Assembly: GCF_013744875.1 (NCBI RefSeq)
Contig: NZ_CP059399.1
Coordinates: 5,642,001-5,706,000 of the forward strand
Source of the DNA: Nocardia huaxiensis
Lineage (GTDB): Bacteria; Actinomycetota; Actinomycetes; Mycobacteriales; Mycobacteriaceae
Direction of reading: 5' to 3'
DNA length: 64,000 nucleotides
Shown one piece after another: positions 18,318 through 29,657 of the stretch. The translations under genes were made by a program, and so were the position numbers. Numbering within the stretch: position 1 is the first letter of the stretch; every line of letters begins with the position of its first letter. The notes beneath the pieces are model-generated. The model saw only the letters and a list, made by a program, of their open reading frames with translations, was not told where the DNA came from and searched no databases.

Positions 18318-19250
18318 TCACGCCCGGACATCGCCGATCTGCGCAATGGCGATTCCTCCGCAGATACCGAGGCCCCCAATGGCTGCCAGGAGCGTGAGTG
18401 GTTGCCCCCGGAGCCCCCATGCGAGAAGCCCGGCGAAGAGAACTTCGGTGAGCAGGATCAGAGACGTGCTGGTGGCACCGAGCCGCGTGATCACCATCAT
18501 CGTGAGTAGGTGGGGCGCAACCGATGACGCCACAACGAGAACGACGAGGATTGCGAGAGAGGAGATTTCGTGTCCAGCGATCTCGCCGGGATCGTTGCTG
18601 AACCGGGCCGGCAGGACTCCCGCTCGGACGAATCCTGCGACGATCACCGCGCCCACGACCATGCCCCACGCTCCCAAGGTCAAAGCGCTCGGCCGGTTCG
18701 GCGTTGCGGGCGCAGCGAAGAACACGACCACACCGAGCATCGAAGCGACGGCCCAGCCGATTCCGGTCCAGTGGATGGGATCACCATGAAAGGGGTTGAC
18801 CACCATAATGGTTCCGCCCACCGCCAAGATCAGTCCGCCGATCGTCGTCGCCGCCGGACGACGCCGGTGTCGCACCCATTCCCAGGCGACAACCACCGCG
18901 CAGGCAAGGAATTGGATCGCGACGGCGACACCGATCTCCAGCGTCTGCAGAGCAAGTATCAGCCCGACCTGAGCCACCGCCACGGCCCCGACTCCATAGG
19001 CAACGACGTCGAGGATGTGGTGCCGACGGATCCGCGGGCGGCCGCGATCGGCGATCGTGCTCGCGACCAGGAGCACCAGCGCAGCACCACCGGTCCGTGC
19101 CAGCGCGATGCCTCCGGTCGACCAACCGGCCGCTTGCAGAGCTGCGATCAGCGGGCCCACTAGAGCGAACAGCAGCGCGACGAGCAAAGCCAGACATAAG
19201 GCCGCGCGTGGGGCGAGCACGCGCGCGACCGGCAGTCGCGTAATCGACAT
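18318..19250 (-). CDS. EamA/DMT family transporter
   Basis: A 310-residue integral membrane protein with about ten hydrophobic helices in two halves of five, as expected for the drug/metabolite transporter superfamily (EamA). The loop TPNRPSALTLGAWGM separates the halves, and the last helix GLGICGGIAIAQ is typical. It starts at ATG 19248-19250 after GGGGGGA. A 15-base palindrome at 19273-19287 lies just upstream. The cargo is unknown; export of amino acids or metabolites is typical for the family. Its GC and codon bias are milder than its neighbours', so it may be a later arrival. Confidence 0.88.
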   Translation of the reverse strand: MSITRLPVARVLAPRAALCLALLVALLFALVGPLIAALQAAGWSTGGIALARTGGAALVLLVASTIADRGRPRIRRHHILDVVAYGVGAVAVAQVGLILALQTLEIGVAVAIQFLACAVVVAWEWVRHRRRPAATTIGGLILAVGGTIMVVNPFHGDPIHWTGIGWAVASMLGVVVFFAAPATPNRPSALTLGAWGMVVGAVIVAGFVRAGVLPARFSNDPGEIAGHEISSLAILVVLVVASSVAPHLLTMMVITRLGATSTSLILLTEVLFAGLLAWGLRGQPLTLLAAIGGLGICGGIAIAQIGDVRA

Positions 19251-19272
19251 ATATTGTCCCCCCGGATAATTC

Positions 19273-19287
19273 GACGATCAGATCGTC
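19273..19287. promoter_or_regulatory. Palindrome GACGATC-A-GATCGTC upstream of EamA gene
   Basis: A perfect seven-plus-seven palindrome around one base, 23 bases upstream of the EamA start and downstream of ripA. The one-base centre and lack of a T-run make an operator more likely than a terminator. Confidence 0.45.
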
Positions 19288-19342
19288 TCACGGGGTGTGA
19301 CATCGAGGGGATTGTCGCCTCGCAACCGCTGAAGCCGAGAAC

Positions 19343-20758
19343 TCAGGAGACTATGCGGACTGCGTAGGGCATGATGCCGTCTTCTCGGACCGAGGAGACT
19401 CGGACTACGTCGCCGGATTGGGGGGCTTCGACCATTTTGCCGCCGCCTACGTAGAGGGCTACGTGTTGGGAGCCGCCGCCGCCCCAGAAGAGCATGTCGC
19501 CGCGTTCTCGTTCGGAGACGGGGACTCGGGTGCCCATGGTGTATTGGTAGCCGCTGTAGTGCGGGAGGGAGACGCCTATTCCGGCGAAGGCGTAGATCAT
19601 CAGGCCGGAGCAGTCGAAGCCTACTTTGCCGTAGTCGCCGTAGCTGTCGGCTACGCCGCCGTCGCGGATGCCGAGGGTGGCGCCGTCCTCGTCGCCACCG
19701 CCCCAGGCGTAGTCGACGCCGAGTTGGGACATGGCTCGGTCTACCACTATTTCGATCAGTTCGGAGCGGGAACCGTTGGCGCGGTTGGGTTGCTGGCCGT
19801 AGCGGGGGGCGCGGCCGGAGTTGCTGAGGTCGGTGTGGGGGTAGTGGGTGAGGGCGGCTTCGGCGGCTCGGTCGTTGGAGGCGCGGTCGGTGGAGACTCG
19901 GGAGGCGGCGTCCACGGCGGCGGCGCGAGCAGCGGCTTCGTCGGCTCGGCGCTGGGCGTCCCAGGCTTCGTAGGCGTCGCGCTGGCCCTGCAGGCCGGCT
20001 ACCGTGGCGCGGGCGGCGTCCAGCCGTTGCTGGGCCGAATCTCGTTGTGAGACAAGGGATACGCGGACGGTGTTCTGCTGGTCGAATTCGGCTTGGGCAG
20101 CGGCGACGGCGTTCTGGGCCTCGGTTTTCTTGTGTTCGGCGTCGGCAGCGGCGGCATCGGCGGCCTGCTGGGCGGCCTTGGCGGCGGAGGTGCGGTTGGC
20201 CTGGTCGATCTGGGCGCGGCGGAGGGCGTCGACCACGTCCTTCTGGTTCTTGGAGGCGATGGTCAGCCATTGGGCGCGGGACAGGGCGGTGTCGGCGTCG
20301 GGGGCGGCCAGGTAGGTGAGCAGGGAGGTGGAGGCGGGGCGCATGTACGCCTGGGCGGCGTACTCGTTGAATTCCTTGTGCGCCTGGGCAACCTGGACAC
20401 CGGAGGCGTCGAGATCGCGGCCGCACTGGATGACTGCGGCGGCCGCGGCGTCGGCGGCGGCGCGGGCGTTCTGCAGATCGACGAGGGCCTTGTTGACGAG
20501 TTCGCGGCGGGTGGCGACGGCGTCGTCGAGTTGACGGAGCTGCTGTTCGGCGGCGGCCACCTGGTTGATGAGGGCGCCGACCTCACCGACGGTGGCGTCG
20601 ACTTGCGCACCGGCGTCGGCGATTTCGCTGTCACTCGGATTGGGAGGCGGGGGTGCCGCGTGGCCGGTGGTCATGCCGAGCGCCAGCACGCTCAGCGTGA
20701 CGAGCAACTCCACAGCGATTCGAACCGACCGTCCGCGTCGTTTCGCCGGTTGTCGCAT
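19343..20758 (-). CDS. ripA: Peptidoglycan endopeptidase RipA (NlpC/P60)
   Basis: A 471-residue secreted peptidoglycan hydrolase that cleaves stem peptides during cell separation. A signal peptide (hydrophobic core LLVTLSVLALGMTTG) is followed by an alanine-rich coiled coil (about 45-290), a linker and the NlpC/P60 domain (about 345-471). With ATG 20756-20758 as start the catalytic residues fall at Cys383 (DCSGL), His432 (SQHVALY) and Glu444 (MVEAP), the same numbers as in M. tuberculosis RipA. GGGGAGG lies four bases upstream of this ATG. In mycobacteria ripB and moxR1 follow; here no RipB is present and moxR lies 16 kb away. Confidence 0.93.
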   Translation of the reverse strand: MRQPAKRRGRSVRIAVELLVTLSVLALGMTTGHAAPPPPNPSDSEIADAGAQVDATVGEVGALINQVAAAEQQLRQLDDAVATRRELVNKALVDLQNARAAADAAAAAVIQCGRDLDASGVQVAQAHKEFNEYAAQAYMRPASTSLLTYLAAPDADTALSRAQWLTIASKNQKDVVDALRRAQIDQANRTSAAKAAQQAADAAAADAEHKKTEAQNAVAAAQAEFDQQNTVRVSLVSQRDSAQQRLDAARATVAGLQGQRDAYEAWDAQRRADEAAARAAAVDAASRVSTDRASNDRAAEAALTHYPHTDLSNSGRAPRYGQQPNRANGSRSELIEIVVDRAMSQLGVDYAWGGGDEDGATLGIRDGGVADSYGDYGKVGFDCSGLMIYAFAGIGVSLPHYSGYQYTMGTRVPVSERERGDMLFWGGGGSQHVALYVGGGKMVEAPQSGDVVRVSSVREDGIMPYAVRIVS

Positions 20759-20918
20759 CGCACCTCCCCGCATCTTCCCCAGCTGTGCCTTGCGAAACCG
20801 TACGACACTTCAAGGAAAGGTTGAGGGTGCCACGCCAGAATGACCCGACATCAATTCAGACGTTGCCGAGTATTTGCAGGACAAGCGCGGGGCGCTACCG
20901 CTACTCGCGGCAGCGCGC

Positions 20919-21470
20919 TCAGGCGACGGGAGTGCGCGGACGCTCGGGAGCCGGCGCGGCGGCCGCCCGCCGCGACTTCACCAGGTAGAGCCCGGCGATC
21001 ACCGCGACCAATCCGGCCAGCAACACCAGCGTGATGGCCGTCCAGGACAGACCCTCCGGCTGCTCGAGCCGATCGACGAAGATCTGCACCGCCTCGGTGG
21101 TGTGATCGGGGTTGCGGTACTTCGCCGGATCCTCGGCCCACTCCAGCTTGGCGCGGGTGAACTGATCGCTCGCGGTGCCGATCCAGTCGTCGCTGAAGAC
21201 CGCGACCGTGCCGCCCTCGACCTTGAACACCTCGTTGGCCACATCGCGCAGATTGGCCTCGATACCCGGATTGCCCTGGATCACCACGAGATTCAGGTCG
21301 ATGCCGTGCTCGCGGGCATCGGCGACGATCGCGGCCAGCTTCTCCTGATCGCGCCCCTTGGGGGCGGCGACACCATCCGAGGCCAGATCGGCGATGATTG
21401 CCTTCAGGTCGGTGTTCGGCGGTAGCTCCGTCGCCAGGGGCGTGAATACCGAGGTGTGCGAGACGGTCAC
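20919..21470 (-). CDS. Rv1476-like membrane protein (DUF6676)
   Basis: A 183-residue protein with a soluble, TPM-like domain (residues 1-135: GIDLNLVVIQGNPGIEANLR, then TVAVFSDDWIGTAS) and one C-terminal transmembrane helix (ITLVLLAGLVAVIAGLYLV) ending in a basic tail. The layout matches the M. tuberculosis protein encoded between acn and ripA. The start is GTG 21468-21470. It lies upstream of ripA on the same strand with a 160-base gap and is divergent from acnA. The function is unproven; a role in envelope biology with RipA is suggested by conserved linkage. Confidence 0.85.
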   Translation of the reverse strand: MTVSHTSVFTPLATELPPNTDLKAIIADLASDGVAAPKGRDQEKLAAIVADAREHGIDLNLVVIQGNPGIEANLRDVANEVFKVEGGTVAVFSDDWIGTASDQFTRAKLEWAEDPAKYRNPDHTTEAVQIFVDRLEQPEGLSWTAITLVLLAGLVAVIAGLYLVKSRRAAAAPAPERPRTPVA

Positions 21471-21562
21471 GAACGCAGAGTACGGGACTGCTTGTCACAT
21501 CACCTCACCACGGCGCGCGGTTCGTGTCGCAGAACGCGTTCAGACCCCTCCCGATGCGCTCA

Positions 21563-21578
21563 CAGGACAAGCGTACTG
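21563..21578. promoter_or_regulatory. AcnR operator upstream of acnA
   Basis: CAGGACAAGCGTACTG matches, at every fixed position, the AcnR site reported for Corynebacterium glutamicum as I recall it (CAGNACnnncGTACTG). It lies 97 bases upstream of the acnA start, next to a TTAGGG-like -10 region. Repression by the AcnR encoded downstream of acnA is expected. Confidence 0.8.
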
Positions 21579-21671
21579 TTAGGGTTGGAAAACGGACGAG
21601 GCCTCGCGCCTCGACGAGTCACCGGCACAGCCCCGCCGGTGGCCATCCCATTCACAGACGAGTGGAGCTGA

Positions 21672-24467
<2,796 letters not shown>

Positions 24468-24478
24468 GAACTGTCACC

Positions 24479-24510
24479 ACTCGGATGTGAAGGGCTGTTT
24501 CACACCGAGT
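24479..24510 (+). terminator. First hairpin after acnA
   Basis: Arms ACTCGG-a-TGTGAA and TTCACA-CCGAGT pair over twelve bases with one bulge, starting twelve bases after the acnA stop. There is no T-run. It may end or attenuate transcription before acnR, or protect the acnA 3' end. Confidence 0.5.
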
Positions 24511-24514
24511 CGTG

Positions 24515-24548
24515 GTGGTGGGCATCGGTTTTCGCCGGTGCCCGCCAC
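24515..24548 (+). other. Second hairpin in the acnA-acnR gap
   Basis: As RNA, GTGGTGGGCATCGG (24515-24528) pairs with CCGGTGCCCGCCAC (24535-24548) over fourteen bases with two G-U pairs and a TTTTCG loop. It is only four bases from the first hairpin. Confidence 0.5.
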
Positions 24549-24580
24549 GCGATCCGCCCGGATCGCTTCGCTCGTCGCTC

Positions 24581-24628
24581 GTGCGGGATCCACGTATCCA
24601 TCCCAGGATCGATACGTGGATCCCGCAC
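24581..24628. repeat. Perfect 18-base inverted repeat upstream of acnR
   Basis: GTGCGGGATCCACGTATC (24581-24598) is repeated exactly as its reverse complement at 24611-24628, around a 12-base loop. It ends 21 bases before the acnR start. It is far longer than the AcnR site and does not contain it, so it may act as an RNA stem-loop or as a separate operator. Confidence 0.65.
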
Positions 24629-24649
24629 AACACGTTTCGGAGGAGCCCA

Positions 24650-25216
24650 GTGCCCAAGGTCAGTGACGACCACCTCGCCGCCCGGCGCAGCCAGATTCTG
24701 GACGGAGCCCGCCGGTGCTTCGCCGAATTCGGCTACGAGGGCGCGACAGTGCGTCGTCTGGAAGAGGCGACCGGCCTCTCGCGGGGCGCGATCTTCCACC
24801 ACTTCCGCGACAAGGACGCGCTGTTCCTGGCTCTCGCCCAGGAAGACGCGGGCCGCATGGCCGAAGTCGCGGCCAACCAGGGTCTGATCCAGGTCATGCG
24901 CGACATGCTCGCGCACCCCGAGGACTTCGACTGGCTCGGAACCCGTCTCGAGATCGCCCGCCGCCTGCGCAACGATCCCGAATTCCGCGCCAACTGGGAA
25001 GAACGCTCCGTCGAACTCACCGCCGCCACGGTGGCCCGCCTGGAACGCCGCAAGGCCGCGGGCGCGCTGCGTGACGACGTCCCCACCGAGGTCCTGCTCG
25101 GATACCTCGACCTCATCCTCGACGGCCTCATCGCCCGCATCGCCTCCGGGCATGCCAATGACAATCTCGAAGCGGTGCTGGACCTGGTGGAAGCCTCGGT
25201 GCGGCGCAAGGATTGA
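24650..25216 (+). CDS. acnR: TetR-type aconitase repressor AcnR
   Basis: A 188-residue TetR regulator, the same length I recall for C. glutamicum AcnR. The HTH is VRRLEEATGLSRGAIFHHFRD, and citrate-type tricarboxylates are known effectors of AcnR. The start GTG 24650 follows GGAGGAG. It lies downstream of acnA, as in corynebacteria and mycobacteria, and a consensus operator is present upstream of acnA. The 182-base gap with three hairpins suggests that acnR expression is uncoupled in part from acnA. Confidence 0.93.
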   Translation: MPKVSDDHLAARRSQILDGARRCFAEFGYEGATVRRLEEATGLSRGAIFHHFRDKDALFLALAQEDAGRMAEVAANQGLIQVMRDMLAHPEDFDWLGTRLEIARRLRNDPEFRANWEERSVELTAATVARLERRKAAGALRDDVPTEVLLGYLDLILDGLIARIASGHANDNLEAVLDLVEASVRRKD

Positions 25217-25231
25217 GCGCGACAATCGGGT

Positions 25232-25852
25232 ATGGCCCTATTCGCGCTGGGGGCCGGAGTCCTGCTCTGGCTCCTTCCGACCTTCGCCTCGATCTGGCTC
25301 GAGGATCCGTCCGGCTCGGATTTCGACATCATTCTCGTGGTGCGCTGGGCCGCGGCGATGCTACTGCTGTCTTTCGTGCTCTTCGTCGAGCGACGGCCGC
25401 TGTCCTCGCTCGGCCTTCGGATCCCGCAGCGGCGTGACGTCGCGGTGGTCGTACCGATCACCGCGGCCGCGCTGATCACCGGCATCCTGCTGTATTCGCT
25501 CGTCGGCGGTGGCGGCGATACGCAGACCTCGTCGATCATCGACTCGCTCAGTGTGATTGCGGCGATCCACCTCATCGTCAACGCGGCGGTCGTCGAAGAA
25601 CTGTTCTTCCGTGGGCTGCTCATGGAACGCGTCATCGAGCTCACCGGCCGGCCCTGGCTCGCCGCGCTCGCCTCGTTCGTGGTCTTCACCGGCAGCCACA
25701 TTCCGGGATCCGGCTGGGCGACCGCGCTCACCATGACCGCGGCCGGGGCGGCGCTGTTCGCCGGAATCTATTGGTGGCGGCGCAATCTCGTGCTGTGTAT
25801 CGAAGCGCACGCCCTGTCGAACCTGCCCATTCTCGGGGTCGCCCTCGGCTGA
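25232..25852 (+). CDS. CPBP family intramembrane protease
   Basis: A 206-residue membrane protein with about six helices. The CPBP/Abi (CAAX protease-like) signature is complete: EELFFRGLL near residue 121, FTGSH near 153 and HALSN near 192, together giving the Glu/His metal site. Bacterial members cleave membrane proteins or act in self-immunity. It starts at ATG 25232, 15 bases after acnR, so it is probably co-transcribed, although a functional link with aconitase control is not expected. Confidence 0.87.
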   Translation: MALFALGAGVLLWLLPTFASIWLEDPSGSDFDIILVVRWAAAMLLLSFVLFVERRPLSSLGLRIPQRRDVAVVVPITAAALITGILLYSLVGGGGDTQTSSIIDSLSVIAAIHLIVNAAVVEELFFRGLLMERVIELTGRPWLAALASFVVFTGSHIPGSGWATALTMTAAGAALFAGIYWWRRNLVLCIEAHALSNLPILGVALG

Positions 25853-25879
25853 CCGTCCGGTCACGTACCGTCGAACGGT

Positions 25880-27478
25880 ATGGCGATACTGGTACTCGGG
25901 CCGGTGTTGCGGCATGTGGACGCGACATCGGCGACGGTCTGGGTGGAGACCGACACCTCCTGCGAAGTGGAGGTGCTCGGCTGCCGGGCCCGCACCTTCC
26001 AGGTGGGGGAACTGCACTTCGCGCTGGTCGTGGTCGACGGGCTGGAAACGGGGGCGTCGATCCCCTACGAGGTGCGACTCGACGGCGAAAAAGTGTGGCC
26101 GGACGCCGAATCGGAGTTTCCGCCCTGCCGGATACGCACCCAGGGCGTGCAGCGGCTCATCTTCGGATCGTGCCGGGCGGCCAAGGCCACGCCCGGCGTG
26201 CTGGAGGCCGACCGGGTCGGGCCCGACGCATTGGACGCCTACGCGCTGCGCATGAGCAAGCTGCCCGAGGGTGAATGGCCGGATTCGCTACTACTGCTCG
26301 GCGATCAGGTGTACGCGGATCAGCCGACACCGCACCTACGAGAATGGCTGGCGCAGCGACGATCCGGCGAGGAGCCCGAGGACGAGGTGGTGTCGTTCCG
26401 GGAGTACGCGGAGCTGTATCACGAATCCTGGTCGGATCCGGAGATCCGCTGGCTCATGTCGACCGTGCCGACCTCCATGATCTTCGACGACCACGATGTG
26501 CGCGACGACTGGAACACCTCGCGCACCTGGCGGGCACAGATGGCGCGGAAGCCGTGGTGGCGCAGCCGAATTCGGGCCGGGCTCGCCTCGTACTGGGTGT
26601 ACCAGCATCTCGGGAACCTGGATCCGGCCGAGCTGGAACGCAATTCGCTGTACCGGGAGGTCGTCAAGGCCGAGCGCGACGTCCAGGATCTCCTGGAAGA
26701 CTTCGCCGAGCAGGCCGATCACGAAGTCGATGGGCGCAAACCCACGCGCTGGAGCTATCGCCGCGATTTCGGCCGAATTCGCTTGCTGGTCATCGACACT
26801 CGCAGTGGCCGGATTCTGGACGGCGAGCGTCTCATGGTCGGCCGGCACGAATTCGACTGGATCGAGGAGAACGCCGCCGGCGAGTGCGATCATCTGCTGA
26901 TCGGCTCCTCACTCCCGTGGCTCATGCCGCACGCGGTCAGCCACCTGCAGTCGCTCAACGAGCGGGCCGCGTCCCTGCCCGGATGGCGCGGGCGAATGGG
27001 TGAAAGGCTCAGGCAGCGCGCCGATCTGGAGCACTGGCCGGCCTTCCGCGCATCCTTCGAGCGGCTCGCGCAGCTGATCCACCGTGTCGCCACCGGACCG
27101 TCCGCACCGGCCACCGTGTGCGTGCTGTCCGGCGATGTGCACCACAGTTACGCCGCCCGTGCGACGTACGCGCGGCCCACGACATCCCGTGTCCTGCAGC
27201 TGGTGTGCTCACCCGTGCACAATGATCCGCCCAAGGTGTTCCGGCTGTTGTTCAAGGCGGCCTGGTCCACGCCCCTGGCCTCGGCGTTGCGCCGGCTGGC
27301 CGACAGACGCGGTATCGCACCCGATCCGGTCGGCTGGCATCGCGTGAGCGGGCCGCACTTCGGCAACTCCATCGCGACCCTCGATTTCGACGGGCGCGCA
27401 TGCCGTTTCCGGCTGGAGACGGCGCTGCCGGAGCGCGGCCTGATCCAGGTCACCGAGCTCGATCTCACGAAAGCCTAG
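25880..27478 (+). CDS. PhoD-like metallophosphatase
   Basis: A 532-residue protein of the alkaline phosphatase D/metallophosphatase class. An N-terminal fibronectin-like domain (1-90) precedes the catalytic domain with FGSCRAAKA, LLLGDQVYADQP, FDDHDVRDDW and CVLSGDVHHSY, which hold the metal ligands (Cys, Asp, His). No signal peptide is seen, unlike Tat-exported PhoD, so it is likely cytoplasmic. Related actinobacterial proteins are called alkaline phosphatase family or DUF7800 proteins. The stop overlaps the convergent MarR stop (CTAG at 27475-27478). Confidence 0.87.
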   Translation: MAILVLGPVLRHVDATSATVWVETDTSCEVEVLGCRARTFQVGELHFALVVVDGLETGASIPYEVRLDGEKVWPDAESEFPPCRIRTQGVQRLIFGSCRAAKATPGVLEADRVGPDALDAYALRMSKLPEGEWPDSLLLLGDQVYADQPTPHLREWLAQRRSGEEPEDEVVSFREYAELYHESWSDPEIRWLMSTVPTSMIFDDHDVRDDWNTSRTWRAQMARKPWWRSRIRAGLASYWVYQHLGNLDPAELERNSLYREVVKAERDVQDLLEDFAEQADHEVDGRKPTRWSYRRDFGRIRLLVIDTRSGRILDGERLMVGRHEFDWIEENAAGECDHLLIGSSLPWLMPHAVSHLQSLNERAASLPGWRGRMGERLRQRADLEHWPAFRASFERLAQLIHRVATGPSAPATVCVLSGDVHHSYAARATYARPTTSRVLQLVCSPVHNDPPKVFRLLFKAAWSTPLASALRRLADRRGIAPDPVGWHRVSGPHFGNSIATLDFDGRACRFRLETALPERGLIQVTELDLTKA

Positions 27479-27999
27479 ACGCCGCTCAAAGATTTCCCGC
27501 CGCCCTCCAGGTCGGTCAGCAGCACGCGCACCAGCCGGTCCAGCTGCTTGCGGTCCTGGGCGGACAGCGCGGAGAGCAGCTGGGTCTCATTCTCGGTGTG
27601 CTCGGTGACCACCACGTCGATCAGCTGCAACCCGCGATCGGTGAGACCGACCTTCACCGCCCGCCGGTCCCCCGCGTCCGCGACCCGGCGCACCAGTCCC
27701 GCCGATTCGAGCCGGTCCAGCCGCCCGGTCATGCCGGCGCGCGAGAGCATGAGCGTATCGGCCATGACCGAGGGGTTCAGCTCGTACGGCTCGCCCGAAC
27801 GACGAAGTGAGGCAAGCACATCGAACTCGCCGCGCTGTAGTCCGTGGGCGGCAAACACCGCTTCGATGCGCTTGCCCGCCACCATCGACAGCCGTCCCAG
27901 CCGGCCGATGATGGCCATGGCCTCCAGGTCCAGATCCGGTCGTTCCCGGCGCCACTGTGCGGCGATGGCGTCCACCGCGTCCGTGTTCGTCTCACCCAT
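27475..27999 (-). CDS. MarR family regulator
   Basis: A 174-residue MarR regulator with the winged helix: GEFDVLASLRRSGEPYELNP, then MLSRAGMTGRLDRLESAGLV and the wing DAGDRRAVKVGLT. ATG 27997-27999 is taken as the start; ATG 28006 is equally possible because neither has a clear ribosome site. It is divergent from a cupin gene 71 bases away and probably controls it through the palindrome at 28028-28039. MarR regulators with this spacing usually sense phenolic ligands or oxidants. Confidence 0.88.
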   Translation of the reverse strand: MGETNTDAVDAIAAQWRRERPDLDLEAMAIIGRLGRLSMVAGKRIEAVFAAHGLQRGEFDVLASLRRSGEPYELNPSVMADTLMLSRAGMTGRLDRLESAGLVRRVADAGDRRAVKVGLTDRGLQLIDVVVTEHTENETQLLSALSAQDRKQLDRLVRVLLTDLEGGGKSLSGV

Positions 28000-28027
28000 G
28001 GACAGCATCTTATTCGATGGCTTATAG

Positions 28028-28039
28028 TTCGGTAGCGAA
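28028..28039. promoter_or_regulatory. Palindrome TTCG-GTAG-CGAA in MarR/cupin promoter
   Basis: A twelve-base inverted repeat overlapping a TATAGT box (28023-28028) in the gap between divergent marR and cupin genes. The size and position suit a MarR dimer. Confidence 0.45.
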
Positions 28040-28070
28040 TTATCAAGCAACAAACAGTTCGGAGCCCATC

Positions 28071-28568
28071 ATGAACACCCCTTCCCGGCCCGTCGCCATC
28101 CGCCAGCCGCACGAGGCCGAGACCCTGGGCACCGACGCCGTCACCGTCCGGCTGCTCATCGATTCGAATGAGGCGGGCGGTGCGGCCAGCACCCTCGAGG
28201 TGAGCATGAAGCAGGGTGCGGACGGCGCCGCGCCACACTTCCACACCAAGTCCGACGAGCTGTTCTACGTCGCCGAGGGCGAATTGCAGGTGCTGGCCGG
28301 GGATCGGATCGTCACCGTGGGCGCGGGTGGATCGATCATCGTCCCGAAGCTCATGCCGCACGCGTTCGGCGCGACTCCGGACAGCTCGGCGCGCATCATG
28401 ATCGCGCTCATGCCGGGCGTGGAGCGGTTCGAATACTTCCGGCTGCTGGATCGCATCGGCCGGGGCGAGGCCACGCTCGCCGATCTCGCGGCCTCCCAGG
28501 AGGAGTTCGATAATCACTTCGTGGACGCCCCGCAGTGGTGGCAGGAGCGGACGGCGAACCGCCGCTGA
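28071..28568 (+). CDS. Cupin domain protein
   Basis: A 165-residue single-domain cupin. The metal-binding motifs are visible: PHFHTKSDELFYVAEGEL (motif 1) and PKLMPHAFG (motif 2). Proteins like this include quercetinase-like dioxygenases, but many are simple binding proteins. The C-terminal helices (QEEFDNHFV) are typical of the actinobacterial type. It starts at ATG 28071 after CGGAGC and is divergent from MarR, which probably regulates it in answer to the cupin's substrate. Confidence 0.87.
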   Translation: MNTPSRPVAIRQPHEAETLGTDAVTVRLLIDSNEAGGAASTLEVSMKQGADGAAPHFHTKSDELFYVAEGELQVLAGDRIVTVGAGGSIIVPKLMPHAFGATPDSSARIMIALMPGVERFEYFRLLDRIGRGEATLADLAASQEEFDNHFVDAPQWWQERTANRR

Positions 28569-28608
28569 GGGATTCGACACTGGTCAGGCCATCGCCACAC
28601 TGCCTATA

Positions 28609-28619
28609 TTGTCTGAGAC
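28609..28619. promoter_or_regulatory. Palindrome TGTCT-G-AGACA
   Basis: A perfect five-plus-five palindrome 28 bases upstream of the alpha/beta hydrolase start, placed where a repressor would block transcription. No regulator is adjacent in the same orientation. Confidence 0.35.
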
Positions 28620-28646
28620 AGAATGCGATATGGCGAATGAGGACCG

Positions 28647-29657
28647 ATGAGCACTCCCCCAACCAGCGCCGATTCCACCCTCACCATCGAACTGGCGGGA
28701 TCCAGCGTCATGACCCGGATCCTGTACGCGGCCCTGCGGCCCACGGTCGCGCCGGTGCTCGGCGCGCTCGCGACGGCGGCCATGAGATTGCCGTTCCGGT
28801 CGCGAAATGTGTTCGCGGTCAGCAGTTTCACCGATGCTCCCGCCGCGATTCTGCTGCCGCCGCGCGGCACCCGGCGAAAGCTGGTGAAGTTCAAGGACTT
28901 CCGCGCCGAATGGGTGTGGCCCGAGGACATCGCGAGTCCACTCGGCGCGCCGGATTCGGCGATCCTCTACTTTCACGGCGGTGTCTACGCCGCGGGCGGA
29001 CTCAACTCGCATCGGCGTCTCGTCGCGAAAATCGCTCGAGCGAGCGGGATTCCGGTCTTCAATGTGGACTACCGGATGATGCCCGCGCATCTCACCGACA
29101 CGATCGAGGATGCCGTGGCCGCCTACCGGCATCTGCTGGATCGCGGCATCCCCGCCCACCGCATCATCGTTTCCGGTGATTCGGCGGGCGGCGGTCTGGC
29201 CTTCCTGCTCGCCCTGCACGCGCGCGACCTCGGCCTGCCGATGCCCGGCGGACTCTCGGTCATCGCGCCCTGGTCGAATATGGACAACACCGCCAAGGAG
29301 AAGCATCCCAACGCGTCGCTGGATCAGGCGCTGCCCGGCCATATCTGGCGGGTATTCGTCGAGTGGGGTATCGCCGTGGACGGCATGGTGGATCCGGCCT
29401 GGTCGGCGGTGAATCACGACTTCCACGGGCTGCCGCCCGCCCTCATTCAAGTCGGCTCGACCGAGAGCCTGCGGCCCGATTCCGAGGAGCTCGCGCAGCG
29501 CTGCGCCGACGCCGGGATCCCCTGCCGGTTGCAGCTGTGGGATCGGGCACTGCACGTCTTCCAGGCCGGGTCGGATCTGCTGCCCGACGCACGGCTGGCC
29601 ATCCGCGACATGGGTGCGTTCAACCGCGCGATCCTGGCACGTTCCGCCGCGCGCTGA
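28647..29657 (+). CDS. Alpha/beta hydrolase, hormone-sensitive-lipase type
   Basis: A 336-residue esterase. The oxyanion motif is FHGGVYAAGG (a variant of HGGG), the nucleophile motif is GDSAGGG, and the charge-relay His is in ALHVFQ near the end. Such enzymes hydrolyse short- to medium-chain esters in the cytoplasm; mycobacterial Lip proteins are relatives. The start is ATG 28647 after AATGAGGA. A small palindrome lies upstream. Confidence 0.88.
   Translation: MSTPPTSADSTLTIELAGSSVMTRILYAALRPTVAPVLGALATAAMRLPFRSRNVFAVSSFTDAPAAILLPPRGTRRKLVKFKDFRAEWVWPEDIASPLGAPDSAILYFHGGVYAAGGLNSHRRLVAKIARASGIPVFNVDYRMMPAHLTDTIEDAVAAYRHLLDRGIPAHRIIVSGDSAGGGLAFLLALHARDLGLPMPGGLSVIAPWSNMDNTAKEKHPNASLDQALPGHIWRVFVEWGIAVDGMVDPAWSAVNHDFHGLPPALIQVGSTESLRPDSEELAQRCADAGIPCRLQLWDRALHVFQAGSDLLPDARLAIRDMGAFNRAILARSAAR

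Noticed and set aside
19273..19287. Terminator for ripA
   Set aside because: The centre is one base and no T-run or GC-rich stem follows; an operator fits better.
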